Assembly (NCBI GenBank): GCA_016208255.1
Contig: JACQYK010000040.1
Coordinates: 1-48,151, forward strand
Length of the DNA stretch: 48,151 nt
Direction of reading: 5' to 3'
Origin: Deltaproteobacteria bacterium
GTDB lineage: Bacteria > Desulfobacterota > RBG-13-43-22
Both the position numbers and the translations under genes were made by a program. Below the pieces are notes generated by a model that was given only the letters and a program-made list of their open reading frames with translations, ran no database searches and was not told where the DNA came from. Below, piece by piece: positions 7,885 to 16,488 of this stretch. Numbering within the stretch: position 1 is the stretch's first letter; the number at the start of each line of letters is the position of its first letter.

Positions 7885-9345
7885 ATGGCTGAGAAAGAGG
7901 GTTTATTGAAGATTGTCGGTTCTAAGAATGTTTTCGATGATGAAGAAACTCTAGAGCAGTATTCTCGGGATGTGAGCTTTGTTAAAACAAGGAGGCCTAA
8001 CTGCGTGGTCAAGCCCGAGAGCAGAGACGAGGTGCAGGCAATAGTTAAGTGGGCAAATGAGACTGGCACACCACTTATTCCGGTAAGTTCAGGTCCCCCT
8101 CATTTCCGAGGTGATACCATCCCATGTTTTGGTGGCGTTGTGGTGGATATGAGTAAGATGAGAAAGATAATAAAGATTGATCGGGCAAACAGGGTAGCCA
8201 TGATTGAGCCAGGTGTCAGATTTGGAGAACTTCAAGAAGCGTTGAAAAGGGAAGGCCTGAGACTCCCTATGCCTTTGTCCCCGCGCGCTTCAAAGTCGGT
8301 AATTGGCAGTTGCCTGGAAAGAGAGCCCCCTATCATCCCGAAATATCATCTCGACTTCTCTGAGCCGCTACTTTGTAACGAGGTGATATTTGGGACTGGT
8401 GACCTGTTCTATACCGGAGAAGCAAGCGGTCCAGGCACTATAGAGGAGCAATGGAAGGTGGGGCGAGTCCAAAAGGTGCAGTTGGGGCCAGGTATGATCG
8501 GTTATAATAAACTCATTCAAGGTGCGCAGGGCACAATGGGCATAGTCACGTGGTCCACCGTAAGATGTGAAATACTTCCTCAGATTCAAAAGCCTTTTCT
8601 TGTAGCTTCTGAGCGAATTGACACGCTGATCGATTTCATCTACCGAATCATAAGGTTGAGGTTGGGCGATGAATGTCTTGTACTCAATAGCTTTGATTTA
8701 GCGTCCATAATCGGTATCGATAATGCGGGCATCGAAGCTCTGAGAGAGACCTTGCCACCATGGGTTCTTCTCTTCTGTCTGGCCGGTTATGAATGGCTTC
8801 CAAAAGAGAGAGTAGAGTACCAGGAGAAAGAAGTTATGGAAGTTGCCAGAGCCCATGGCGTAATCCCAGTAGGCGCTGTCCCTGGTGCTGCGGTATGGGA
8901 TGTCCTGAACGCAGTCAGCAGGCCTTCTCACGAGAATTACTGGAAAGTCAGGTACAAGGGGGCGTGTCAGGATATATTCTTCATAACTACCCTGGACAAA
9001 ACTCCCCAGTTTGTAGGAGCTATGCAAGAAATGGCCCAAGGAATGGGATATCCTGTGACGCATATGGGAATATACATTCAGCCTGTGAACCAGGGTCACG
9101 ATTGCCATTGCGAGTTCAATTTGCCCTTTAATCCGGCTAGTGCAAAAGAAAAGGCCATGGTGAAAGAATTACTCCTGTACGCAAGTGAGAACTTGATAAA
9201 GATGGACGCGTTCTTTTCCAGACCGTACGGAGCTTGGGCCGAAATGGTTTACAACAGGGATGCAGCCAGCAAAGATGCCTTGAAGAAGATAAAAACTATC
9301 TTCGACCCTAATAACATTATGAATCCGGGCAAATTATGCTTCTAG
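7885..9345 (+). CDS. FAD-linked oxidase, VAO/PCMH type
   Basis: 486 residues; ATG 7885 follows AGAGGAGATAAG. The N-terminal FAD-binding domain (PCMH fold) is seen in PNCVVKPESRDEVQAIVKWA and PLIPVSSG (about residues 36-70), followed by GGVVVDMSKM and the glycine-rich LIQGAQGTMGIVT. The C-terminal domain includes MGIYIQPVNQGHDCHCEFN, a pattern of 4-cresol dehydrogenase and vanillyl-alcohol oxidase relatives, and ends FDPNNIMNPGKLCF, typical of GlcD-like oxidases. Likely role: two-electron oxidation of an alkylphenol, alcohol or hydroxy acid, with electrons passed to the downstream CCG iron-sulfur protein. A second, longer relative is at 10639. Confidence 0.85.
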   Translation: MAEKEGLLKIVGSKNVFDDEETLEQYSRDVSFVKTRRPNCVVKPESRDEVQAIVKWANETGTPLIPVSSGPPHFRGDTIPCFGGVVVDMSKMRKIIKIDRANRVAMIEPGVRFGELQEALKREGLRLPMPLSPRASKSVIGSCLEREPPIIPKYHLDFSEPLLCNEVIFGTGDLFYTGEASGPGTIEEQWKVGRVQKVQLGPGMIGYNKLIQGAQGTMGIVTWSTVRCEILPQIQKPFLVASERIDTLIDFIYRIIRLRLGDECLVLNSFDLASIIGIDNAGIEALRETLPPWVLLFCLAGYEWLPKERVEYQEKEVMEVARAHGVIPVGAVPGAAVWDVLNAVSRPSHENYWKVRYKGACQDIFFITTLDKTPQFVGAMQEMAQGMGYPVTHMGIYIQPVNQGHDCHCEFNLPFNPASAKEKAMVKELLLYASENLIKMDAFFSRPYGAWAEMVYNRDAASKDALKKIKTIFDPNNIMNPGKLCF

Positions 9346-9373
9346 ACCAAAATGAAATCAAAGGAGACAAGAA

Positions 9374-9619
9374 ATGGCATTAGCAGATCTCAAGACAAAT
9401 ATGTGGTATTGCAGCCGGTGTTCTTTATGTAAATGGATACCTCAGTTTGAAATCAAGAGCTGGAGATTCGCCTACGGTTGCCCCAGCATTGCGAAATATA
9501 ATTTTCATGCCTATTCCGGTGGTGGTAAGAATATAGCAGCTCTTTCAATGCTGGAAGGGAGGAGTAATTATACAGATGAACTACTCGATGTAATCCTCTT
9601 GACATTATCCGGGAATTGA
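9374..9619 (+). pseudogene. N-terminal fragment of a CCG iron-sulfur oxidoreductase
   Basis: The 81-residue frame starts at ATG 9374 after CAAAGGAGACAAG. It carries one cluster-type set C13-x2-C16-x2-C19 and C36-P. Around residue 73 (LLDVI) the reading frame breaks. In the next frame the text continues PLDIIRELRIKCVEDG, which is how this protein type resumes after its second ferredoxin-like Cys cluster. So bases coding for the second cluster appear to be missing and the frame is shifted at about 9594-9597. This piece and 9616-10599 were one gene. It is either a real deletion or an assembly error. Confidence 0.7.
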
Positions 9620-10599
9620 GAATCAAGTGCGTCGAAGACGGGCAACTCATCCCGGCTCACATCCCTGTGATCGATGGCTTAAGAAAAGAAGACAATATGA
9701 TGCAGAAGCACAAGGCAGAAAGAGGCAAGTGGGCTGAAGATCTCGATTTAAAAGCCTTAACCGGGGAAAAAACAGACATACTATATCACGCAGGCTGCCG
9801 TTACTCCTTTGATGAAGAACTCTGGCCGACAACCAGAGCCGCATTTACTCTCCTTAATAAAGCGGGGGTTCGTGTTAGTGCCTTGGGGAGCGACGAGGCG
9901 TGTTGTGGTGGACGTGCTTATGAATGGGGATATATGGGAGAGCTTACCAAGTATGTAGAACATAACGTATCGGCCTGGCGCACTGCAAAGGTAAAAACTT
10001 TGGTGACCTCCTGTGCCGATTGCTATGGTACGTTCAAATCCATTTATCCTATGGTATTGGGCAAGTCGACCGAAGATTTAGGTGTAGAGGTGTTGCACAT
10101 CACGGAATTCCTTGATCGGCTGATAAAACAAGGAAAAATCAAGCCCAAGAAAGAGATGCCGCTGCGTGTTACTTATCACGACCCTTGTCATCTGGGAAGG
10201 CTCGGAGAGCCATATAAACCATGGAGCGGGGAATACAAAACGGGAGCCGGAGGCATAATTTATACCGCCCCCCAAAAGCCTATTAGACACGGGATTGACG
10301 GCATCTATGATGCGCCGAGGAATGTTCTAGCAAGTATTCCCGGCGTAATGCTATACGAGATGGAGCGAATCAAACACTTTAGCTGGTGCTGCGGAGCCGG
10401 AGGTGGTGTGAAAGAAGCCTATCCTGATTTCGCTTTATGGACGGCCTTAGACAGGATCGAGGAGGCGAAAGCAACAGGAGCCCAGGCGATTACGACGGCG
10501 TGCCCCTGGTGCAAACAGAATTTTAAGGATGCCCTAAAACAAAGTGGAGATAGGATCGATGTCTACGACGTTGTAGATCTTCTTCAAAGGTCGCTTTAG
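9616..10599 (+). CDS. CCG-domain (HdrB/GlpC-like) iron-sulfur protein, C-terminal part of a broken gene
   Basis: The open frame from TTG 9616 gives 327 residues, but it really continues the frame that begins at 9374; TTG is unlikely to be a native start. Two cysteine-rich CCG domains are intact: DEACCGGRAYEWGY with a later C-A-D-C-Y, and DPCHLGR with SWCCGAGGGVKEA and CPWCKQNF. Such domains bind a non-cubane or [4Fe-4S] cluster in heterodisulfide reductase HdrB, GlpC, GlcF and LutA. Between two FAD oxidases, its expected job is to take electrons from the flavin and pass them to a quinone or other carrier. If the break is real, one ferredoxin cluster is lost and function is doubtful. Confidence 0.8.
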   Translation: MRIKCVEDGQLIPAHIPVIDGLRKEDNMMQKHKAERGKWAEDLDLKALTGEKTDILYHAGCRYSFDEELWPTTRAAFTLLNKAGVRVSALGSDEACCGGRAYEWGYMGELTKYVEHNVSAWRTAKVKTLVTSCADCYGTFKSIYPMVLGKSTEDLGVEVLHITEFLDRLIKQGKIKPKKEMPLRVTYHDPCHLGRLGEPYKPWSGEYKTGAGGIIYTAPQKPIRHGIDGIYDAPRNVLASIPGVMLYEMERIKHFSWCCGAGGGVKEAYPDFALWTALDRIEEAKATGAQAITTACPWCKQNFKDALKQSGDRIDVYDVVDLLQRSL

Positions 10600-10638
10600 G
10601 ATTTATAAAAAAGTTAGGTAAGAGGAGGGTTGATTAAA

Positions 10639-12228
10639 ATGGCATTATCAAGAGAAGTATACAGGATGTTGGAGGCAGTTGTAGGACCCGAAAATATTTC
10701 TGAAGATCCGGCAGTTCTTGATGGCTACAATTATTGCTGGGGTGGAGAGTACATGTTTCCACCATATGTAAGAAAATTCAAGCCATTTGGACCTGGGGCG
10801 GTCGTACTTCCTGGGAGCACAGAGGAAGTTCAGGGTATATTAAAGGTGTGCAACAAATACAAGCTGAGGTCCAAGGCCCATAGTACAGGCTGGTTAATGC
10901 TGGCCCTGACTTTGAGTCCGGATGCGATTATGATCGACCTGCGGAGGATGAACCGCATACTTGAGATAGACGAGAAAAACATGCATGCGATTGTGGAACC
11001 TTACGTATCAGGCGCTCAACTCTTAGCCGAAATCTGGAAGAAAAACATGAATTTTAATATTATCGGCGCCGGCCCTAATTGCTCCGTCCTGGCCACCGCC
11101 ACTTCAGTCATGGGCAATGGTTATAACAATTTGACTATGGGTTTAAACGAAAGGAATCCTCTGGGAGTAGAATGGGTTCTACCTACGGGGGATATATTGA
11201 GACTGGGCTCGTTGGGAAGTGGTGCTGGTTGGTTCACCGGAGACGGACCGGGTCCGAGTTTAAGGGGTCTAATGAGAGGTTTATGGGGAACACTGGGAGG
11301 ACTGGGCGTATTCACTAAATGCGCTATTAAGCTATATCATTGGCCCTGTGAATCGCAGCTTCCGATTGCGCCCATTGGCAGACCACGTAGATATACATGG
11401 GCCAAGGGTGCGCAAATGCCTGAGAATACAGCCCTTTGTTTTCTCGCATTCGACAATTTGGAACAGAGGAACAATGCGATCTGGGCCATTGGTGAGGCTG
11501 AGGTAGGCTACGCAACGGGTTTCTTCGAGCGTGGGCTAATGACATTGATTGTCGGAAGATACAACATTGACCGAATAAACGTAATAGAGGCGAGGGTATC
11601 AGAGGTTTTGCCCGAATTTAACTTTACACTCCTATTGTGTTGTAATTCAAAAAGAGAGTTCGAGTATCAGAAGAAGACAATCAACGAAATCTTAGCCAAA
11701 ACAGGAGGGGAAATCTACCCTCTGGAACCTGAGCTGGAAAGCATGTTGTACCTATTAATGGTGCATGGTGGTAACATCCCAGCTAGGATTGCCTTTGGGT
11801 CATCTGCCAGCTTCTTGCCAATCTTAAGTAATAGCCTTGTGACACGGAACATATTGCCAACAATGGTAAAAATCTCTCAAGACCTCAAGAAGCCGTTTAT
11901 TAAAAAGGGGCTGATTGTGGATGACATGGGCGAAGGTGGTTGGGGTTCAATGATGGACTACTGTCATATGGGAATTTACGAAAATGAGACCATGTACAAC
12001 CCGATTGATTCAGATTCAAACGAGGCTCTGATCGAGTGTGCAGCTCAAATAAATGCAAAAATGGAAGAAAAGAACATCGAGGTTGCCTTTTTAGGTAGAA
12101 GGCTTCTTTTGAAGAAGTCAATGCATGATGATACAGGGCCTTTGCTTGGGAATTACCAGGTCTGGCAGGAAAAGATGAAGGCAGCCTTTGACCCTAACAT
12201 TGCGTCAGATCCTTTCACATATGCATAG
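10639..12228 (+). CDS. FAD-linked oxidase, 4-cresol dehydrogenase/VAO-like
   Basis: 529 residues; ATG 10639 lies after GAGGAGGG. The FAD-binding part includes GPGAVVLPGSTEEVQGILKVCNKY (about 51-75), DAIMIDLRRMNRIL and LGVEWVLPTGDILRLGS. The substrate and cap part is rich in aromatic residues, and the end KAAFDPNIASDP fits the family. The length, longer than GlcD proteins, and the N-terminal sequence fit 4-cresol dehydrogenase flavoproteins, which hydroxylate p-alkylphenols and oxidise the resulting alcohol to the aldehyde. With AOR and a ligase in the same operon this suggests a route from alkyl aromatic to aryl-CoA, but the substrate is inferred. Only 29 bases separate the preceding stop from the frame. 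Confidence 0.85.
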   Translation: MALSREVYRMLEAVVGPENISEDPAVLDGYNYCWGGEYMFPPYVRKFKPFGPGAVVLPGSTEEVQGILKVCNKYKLRSKAHSTGWLMLALTLSPDAIMIDLRRMNRILEIDEKNMHAIVEPYVSGAQLLAEIWKKNMNFNIIGAGPNCSVLATATSVMGNGYNNLTMGLNERNPLGVEWVLPTGDILRLGSLGSGAGWFTGDGPGPSLRGLMRGLWGTLGGLGVFTKCAIKLYHWPCESQLPIAPIGRPRRYTWAKGAQMPENTALCFLAFDNLEQRNNAIWAIGEAEVGYATGFFERGLMTLIVGRYNIDRINVIEARVSEVLPEFNFTLLLCCNSKREFEYQKKTINEILAKTGGEIYPLEPELESMLYLLMVHGGNIPARIAFGSSASFLPILSNSLVTRNILPTMVKISQDLKKPFIKKGLIVDDMGEGGWGSMMDYCHMGIYENETMYNPIDSDSNEALIECAAQINAKMEEKNIEVAFLGRRLLLKKSMHDDTGPLLGNYQVWQEKMKAAFDPNIASDPFTYA

Positions 12229-12286
12229 AAGAAACGGTTTCAGGAGAAGTAAGATAAGAAAGGAAGAAAGGAAAAGGAGGCGAAAA

Positions 12287-12778
12287 ATGGTTGCATATGC
12301 GACACCAGAATGGCTTGAGGAAGTAGCTCGTATTTATAGGGCGGATCCAAGTAATGAGGTACTTAAGCGGTTGGAAAAGCTTACCTTTTGTTATCGTATT
12401 CACGCTGAACCAGCTGTGGGTATAGACAATGACATCTACTTTATTATGGGGGTTGACGATGGAGTCTTGAAAGAGTTGAGATTTGTCAGCCGAACCGAAG
12501 GTGAGCAAGCAGCGAACTGGGTTCTTGCAGCGAAGTTCGATCAATGGAAGAGGATCATACAAAAGAAGGACAAATTCATCACCACTGTTGTACAAGGAAA
12601 GGTCTCCGTAGAAACTGGTGATAAGGCAGAGCTCATAGGCAGGGTTTCACCGTCTGCCGATCAATTGGTTTTTAACTTCTTCAAAGCGGAAACCATCTGG
12701 CCTGATGAGATGTCTCCGGAGGAACTCCTCAGTTACAAAACAAACATGAGCAACTTTCGAAAGAAGCTGGGCATATAA
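12287..12778 (+). CDS. SCP2 sterol-binding-like domain protein
   Basis: 163 residues; ATG 12287 follows AAAAGGAGGCG. The layout VGIDNDIYFIMGVDDGVLKELRFVSRTEGEQAANWVLAAKFDQWKRIIQKKDKF followed by VVQGKVSVETGDKAELIGRVSPSADQLVFNF resembles small SCP2-like proteins that bind hydrophobic ligands. There is no signal peptide. It is the last gene of the tetR-AOR operon. A lipid- or CoA-ester-binding role would fit, for example delivering a hydrophobic substrate to the oxidases, but this is inference. Family assignment rests on the overall pattern, not on a diagnostic motif. Confidence 0.65.
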   Translation: MVAYATPEWLEEVARIYRADPSNEVLKRLEKLTFCYRIHAEPAVGIDNDIYFIMGVDDGVLKELRFVSRTEGEQAANWVLAAKFDQWKRIIQKKDKFITTVVQGKVSVETGDKAELIGRVSPSADQLVFNFFKAETIWPDEMSPEELLSYKTNMSNFRKKLGI

Positions 12779-12811
12779 GGGCTTCGTAAAACGTGGATTA
12801 GTGGAGGTGTC

Positions 12812-13046
12812 GACGCGCGCTCCGCTCCCTCTACCAGGGCCTGTTTCCATCAAGTGATCATGGTCGGGTGAACGCCAAAACGGTTAGCCAATTCGGAGAT
12901 GGTGGCTTCGTTCTTCAGGGCTGCCAAGGCTACCTTGGCCTTAAATTCTGGGGATGTTGGTTTCGTTTTTTGCTCATTGGTCGTGTCCTTTCTGGGGATT
13001 GACTTAGAGCTTATCATATTGTCCAGTTTTTGGGGACCACCTCATG
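12812..13046 (-). mobile_element. IS3-family orfA remnant with one terminal inverted repeat
   Basis: On the minus strand, one frame reads SPEFKAKVALAALKNEATISELANRFGVHPTMIT, a TGA stop, then WKQALVEGAERA. This is the N-terminal helix-turn-helix of IS3-type OrfA (typically EFKAKVALEAL, FGVHPxQITxWKxxL). The upstream edge has TGTCCAG with GGGGACCACC (plus-strand reading about 13020-13046), resembling an IS3-type end. Only about 230 bases remain; orfB and the other end are missing, so the element is dead. Confidence 0.8.
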
Positions 13047-13083
13047 GTCATAAATTTCGTTTCTATGTAGAGGTTTCTAAACC

Positions 13084-13884
13084 ATGTCCAGCATCATCGT
13101 ATGCATGAAGATTATTATTGACCCGGAGATGCCCTTTTCTATTTTTAAAGTAGACAGGGGGAAAAAAAGGCCTATTCCACCTTCCGGCATGCCGCCCGTA
13201 TATAGCCCCTTTGATGAAAACGCTCTGGAAGCTGCCTTGAAATTGAAAGACCAGGGAGACTGTAAAGTGACTGTGTTGAGTATGGGCAAAACGCTTCCAA
13301 AAGGGGTCCTGCAGAAGGTGCTGGCTATCGGAGCGGATAAGGTGGTTGCCCTGGAGGATCCGGCTTTTGATAACCTTGATCCCTTCAACAGTGCCCCAGT
13401 ACTGGCTAGTGCCATAAAAAAGATAGGGGAATACGATTGTATATTTATGGGTCGCCAGGCTGCGGACTGGGACGCGGGTCTTGTATGGGCGGGGATCGCA
13501 GAGCTTTTAGATATTCCGAGCATCACCATCGTTCGCAAAGCGGAAATTCGGGATGGAAAACTCATTGTGGAGAGGTTAGTCTCGGATGGTATCGAGGTGT
13601 TGGAATCGAGCATGCCTGCACTGGTGACTTTTACCAGTGAAGCAGGCGAGTTGCGGAACGTATCCCTGTCCGCGCTGATGAAGGCAAAAAAACAGGAAAT
13701 TCCCAAATGGTCGGCATCGGATGTGGGATTCAACAAATCGAGCATTATGGAAATAGGAGATCTTTATGAACCCGATCTGGGACTGGTCGACTGTTATCTG
13801 GTGCCGGGAGATAGTATAAGAGAGAAGGGACGCCAATTGGCTAAAAAGCTTATAAAAGAAGGGTTTATTTCTGGAAATGTATGA
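13084..13884 (+). CDS. etfB: Electron transfer flavoprotein, beta subunit
   Basis: 266 residues, normal for EtfB. It starts MSSIIVCMKIIIDPEMPF, as EtfB starts with a V-x2-K-x2-x-D pattern. FDENALEAALKLKDQGDCKVTVLSMG is the conserved region after it, and the nucleotide-binding stretch YDCIFMGRQAADWDAGLVWAGIAELLDIPSIT is typical. EtfAB takes electrons from acyl-CoA dehydrogenases and passes them to ETF:quinone oxidoreductase or another acceptor. It is followed 9 bases later by etfA. It may serve the acyl-CoA dehydrogenases at 3-2179. The ribosome site (GAGG about ten bases upstream) is only moderate. An IS remnant sits directly upstream. Confidence 0.93.
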   Translation: MSSIIVCMKIIIDPEMPFSIFKVDRGKKRPIPPSGMPPVYSPFDENALEAALKLKDQGDCKVTVLSMGKTLPKGVLQKVLAIGADKVVALEDPAFDNLDPFNSAPVLASAIKKIGEYDCIFMGRQAADWDAGLVWAGIAELLDIPSITIVRKAEIRDGKLIVERLVSDGIEVLESSMPALVTFTSEAGELRNVSLSALMKAKKQEIPKWSASDVGFNKSSIMEIGDLYEPDLGLVDCYLVPGDSIREKGRQLAKKLIKEGFISGNV

Positions 13885-13893
13885 GGAACTAAA

Positions 13894-14895
13894 ATGGATC
13901 AGAGTAAGAATATATTAATATTCGGGGAAATGAATGGGGATCGATTATCCTCTATGACGGTCCAACTTATGAGAGTCGGGAAGAGGCTTTCCGAGGACCT
14001 GAACCAGGAGATGCATCTTCTTTTGATAGGAGGGAAATCTCAAGGTGCTGCGGAAAAAGGATTCGGTTATGGGGCCGATAAAGTATACACGGTCCTTAAT
14101 CCCCTGCTCGGGAACTACATGACCGATACCTATCTACAGGCTATGGAACAAGTTGCCTACCGTTTAAAGCCTTTGATTGTTCTTTTCGGACAAAATGACA
14201 GGGGTCTGGATCTGGCCCCCCGCCTTGCCTTTCGATTGAAGACAGGGGTCACTCTGGACTGCGTTGATCTGAAGATCGATGCGGAAACGGGCTTGTTGGA
14301 GCAGGTGAAGCCCGTGTTTGGAGGTAAAGCCCATAGCCATTATTACTGTAAGGGTAGATACCCGCAGATCGCGTCCGTGAGGGATGGGGCCTTTGATCCA
14401 ACGGATTATGATCCGTCAAGGAGCGGTGAGGTGGAAAAAATAAACTTTTCTCTGGACTCGGCCGCTGTCAGGACACGCTTTTTGAGAAAAGAGGGGGCCG
14501 AGAGCCTGGCCCTGGCCTTGAGACTGGCTTCAGCCAATATTGTGGTGTGCGGTGGACGGGGCTTAAAAAAGAAGGAGGGAATGGAGCTTATACAGGAGAC
14601 GGCAAATCTCCTTGGCGGGGCCATAGCAGGTAGCCGCCCGGCGGTGGATTACGGCTGGGTGCCGAGCTCTTTACAAGTAGGCCTGACAGGGAAAAAGGTG
14701 AATCCACAGGTATACATAGCGGTGGGTATATCCGGGGCTCTCCAGCATATGGCCGGATGCCGAAAATCCAAGACCATTGTGGCGATCAACTCTGACGAAT
14801 CGGCCCCTATTTTCAGATTCGCTCATATCGGTGTGGTAGGAGATTACAGGGAAGTACTGGAAGGATTTAATAATGAGTTCAAAAAAAATCGGTAA
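13894..14895 (+). CDS. etfA: Electron transfer flavoprotein, alpha subunit
   Basis: 333 residues. The C-terminal FAD domain carries the EtfA signature: GSRPAVDYGWVPSSLQVGLTGKKVNPQVYIAVGISGALQHMAGCRKSKTIVAIN around residues 246-300, read in short pieces as SRPAVD, QVGLTGKKV, GISGALQHMAG and DESAPIF. No N-terminal ferredoxin domain is present, so this is the simple EtfA type. It pairs with the preceding EtfB (9-base gap) as the soluble FAD-containing carrier for acyl-CoA dehydrogenases. After its stop, 215 bases without a gene separate it from a convergent operon; no clear terminator was seen there. Confidence 0.94.
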   Translation: MDQSKNILIFGEMNGDRLSSMTVQLMRVGKRLSEDLNQEMHLLLIGGKSQGAAEKGFGYGADKVYTVLNPLLGNYMTDTYLQAMEQVAYRLKPLIVLFGQNDRGLDLAPRLAFRLKTGVTLDCVDLKIDAETGLLEQVKPVFGGKAHSHYYCKGRYPQIASVRDGAFDPTDYDPSRSGEVEKINFSLDSAAVRTRFLRKEGAESLALALRLASANIVVCGGRGLKKKEGMELIQETANLLGGAIAGSRPAVDYGWVPSSLQVGLTGKKVNPQVYIAVGISGALQHMAGCRKSKTIVAINSDESAPIFRFAHIGVVGDYREVLEGFNNEFKKNR

Positions 14896-15110
14896 TGTCC
14901 CCAATTAGTCAGAGGGTCACCCATTAAAAGGCCCCTGTCAAGAGAAAAAGGATCCTGAATGCAAGTAAGGGGGAAATTTTCTTGCAGGTTTCCATTGGTA
15001 ATCGATATACTTTAACCTCATTGAATCTATTTATTTGTAAGTGAAGTTGTTGATAGGATTTTATCCTGACACTGCCTGTCAAACCAAATGCTGGTCAAGA
15101 TATTTGATTT

Positions 15111-16040
15111 CTATTCTCCTATCCCCACCGGCAGGCCGGACCGCTCCAGAATCGTTTTAATCTCTTTTATTTTTTCCTTGCCGGAGGGATGAAGGTCGGG
15201 CAGGGGTATTTTCCGGCCCAAATTAAGATACTTTCCATCCCCATAGCGATTAAAGGGTAAAAGAGAAATTTTTTCCGCACCTACTTCCCGGGCCAAAGCG
15301 ATCAGCCTATCCAAGTTTTCTGGGGAATCGTTATAACCGGGGATCAGGGGCAGTCTTATCCAGACATTAACATTCCGCGGGATCCGACGAAGATTGGAAA
15401 GGGGCAGGGCGTTGCTTTTCCCGGTTCCCTGAATATGGGCCCGGGAGTCCATATGTTTAATATCAAACAAAACCAGATCCAGATACTCCAGAAGATTTTC
15501 CAGAACCGACCAGGATCCATATCCGCTGGTGTCCAAAGCCGTGTGCAGTCCTCGTTCCTTGCAAGCCTTCAATAATTCCAGGATAAAAGGACCCTGGGAC
15601 AGCGGTTCCCCGCCGGAAACGGTAACCCCGCCGCCGGAACGGTTAAAAAACAACTCATCCTTGAGAATCTCGATCATGACCTGATCGACGGTCATGATTT
15701 CGCCCACGGTGGTCAGGGATTTAGAAGGGCAGACTTTAACACAATCCAGGCACAGGTTGCATCGGCGGCGCTCAATCTTACGGCCTTTTTTCGGGTCGAA
15801 GGTGATGGCCTTCTGCGAACAGGCCTCAAGGCATTTCAGACAGGCGATACAACGATCATCGTGGGTCATCAATTCCGGGAAGGGGTTGGCGGATTCCGGG
15901 TTATGACACCACAGGCATTTAAGGGGGCAGCCCTTGGTGAAGACCGTGGTCCTTATTCCCGGACCATCGTTGGTACTGTATCCCTGAATCAGAAAAATCG
16001 ATCCCTGGTTGGAAGGGGCCCCCGGTTTCTGTTTTGTCAT
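15111..16040 (-). CDS. Glycyl radical enzyme activase (radical SAM, three-cluster type)
   Basis: 309 residues. The radical SAM motif C38-x3-C42-x2-C45 (CPLKCLWC) binds the catalytic [4Fe-4S] and S-adenosylmethionine. Two extra ferredoxin-like sets follow: C64/C67/C70/C74 and C94/C97/C100/C104. SGGGVTVSGGEPLSQ gives the SAM-binding GGE motif. The two extra clusters mark activases of non-PFL glycyl radical enzymes (BssD, HpdA, GD and CutD types). It would place the Gly radical on the enzyme encoded at 18179-20662. The gene is separated from that enzyme by an enoyl-CoA hydratase, a long hairpin repeat and a divergent toxin-antitoxin pair, so transcription from the same promoter is uncertain. Confidence 0.93.
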   Translation of the reverse strand: MTKQKPGAPSNQGSIFLIQGYSTNDGPGIRTTVFTKGCPLKCLWCHNPESANPFPELMTHDDRCIACLKCLEACSQKAITFDPKKGRKIERRRCNLCLDCVKVCPSKSLTTVGEIMTVDQVMIEILKDELFFNRSGGGVTVSGGEPLSQGPFILELLKACKERGLHTALDTSGYGSWSVLENLLEYLDLVLFDIKHMDSRAHIQGTGKSNALPLSNLRRIPRNVNVWIRLPLIPGYNDSPENLDRLIALAREVGAEKISLLPFNRYGDGKYLNLGRKIPLPDLHPSGKEKIKEIKTILERSGLPVGIGE

Positions 16041-16197
16041 GGCCTATTAAAATCTTAACCAAGCAGGTATCATTTTTATAGTAATAAGAACATGCAGTTT
16101 GATTGAAAGAGTATATGGAAAGAAAAAGGCATGGTCAAGGAGAAAAAGGGGCCAAAAGGCAAGGGGGCAAAGAACATCATCCGAAGGGATATTTTTC

Positions 16198-16226
16198 TTG
16201 ACAACTTGACCAATAAAATTTATTAT
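16198..16226 (+). promoter_or_regulatory. Promoter of the toxin-antitoxin pair
   Basis: TTGACA (16198-16203), a 17-base spacer and TATTAT (16221-16226), followed by a GGGGGAAAG ribosome site before ATG 16249. The hexamers equal those of the TetR-operon promoter at 3051. Confidence 0.7.
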
Positions 16227-16248
16227 ACCAAAAAAGGGGGAAAGAATT

Positions 16249-16488
16249 ATGAAGGCAATTCCGATTGGTGAATTTAAGACCAATTTTTCATCCATCCTGG
16301 AACGGGTCAAAAAAGGAGAAAAAGTGGTGATCAGTTTTGGAAAGAAGAAGGAAAAGGTGGCCGTTCTTGTTCCGTTTAAAGACGACAAACCTCAAAAAAG
16401 TCGGAAACTCGGTCTTCTTAAGGGAAAGGTAAAATGTATATTCAAAGAGGATTTTCAGATCAGTGATGAGGAATTGCTTTCCTTATGA
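16249..16488 (+). CDS. Type II antitoxin, Phd/YefM family
   Basis: 79 residues. The N-terminus MKAIPIGEFKTNFSSILERVKKGEKVVISFGKKKEKVAVLVP is the Phd/YefM fold: a beta strand, then a helix, then G-E-x-V/I strands, binding operator DNA. The C-terminal tail, basic then acidic, would wrap the toxin. The stop overlaps the start of the PIN toxin by four bases (ATGA), the usual antitoxin-first arrangement. It probably represses its own promoter together with the toxin. The pair lies on the opposite strand inside the glycyl radical enzyme gene cluster, suggesting it was inserted. Confidence 0.87.
   Translation: MKAIPIGEFKTNFSSILERVKKGEKVVISFGKKKEKVAVLVPFKDDKPQKSRKLGLLKGKVKCIFKEDFQISDEELLSL

Noticed and set aside
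9616..9620. UGA ending the first CCG fragment as a selenocysteine codon
   Set aside because: The codon lies in GAATTGAGA where the next frame reads ELRIK; no Cys is expected there and the pattern is a frameshift.
12850..12870. UGA in the IS3 orfA remnant as selenocysteine
   Set aside because: Transposases do not use Sec at this Gln/Arg position and the element is a fragment.
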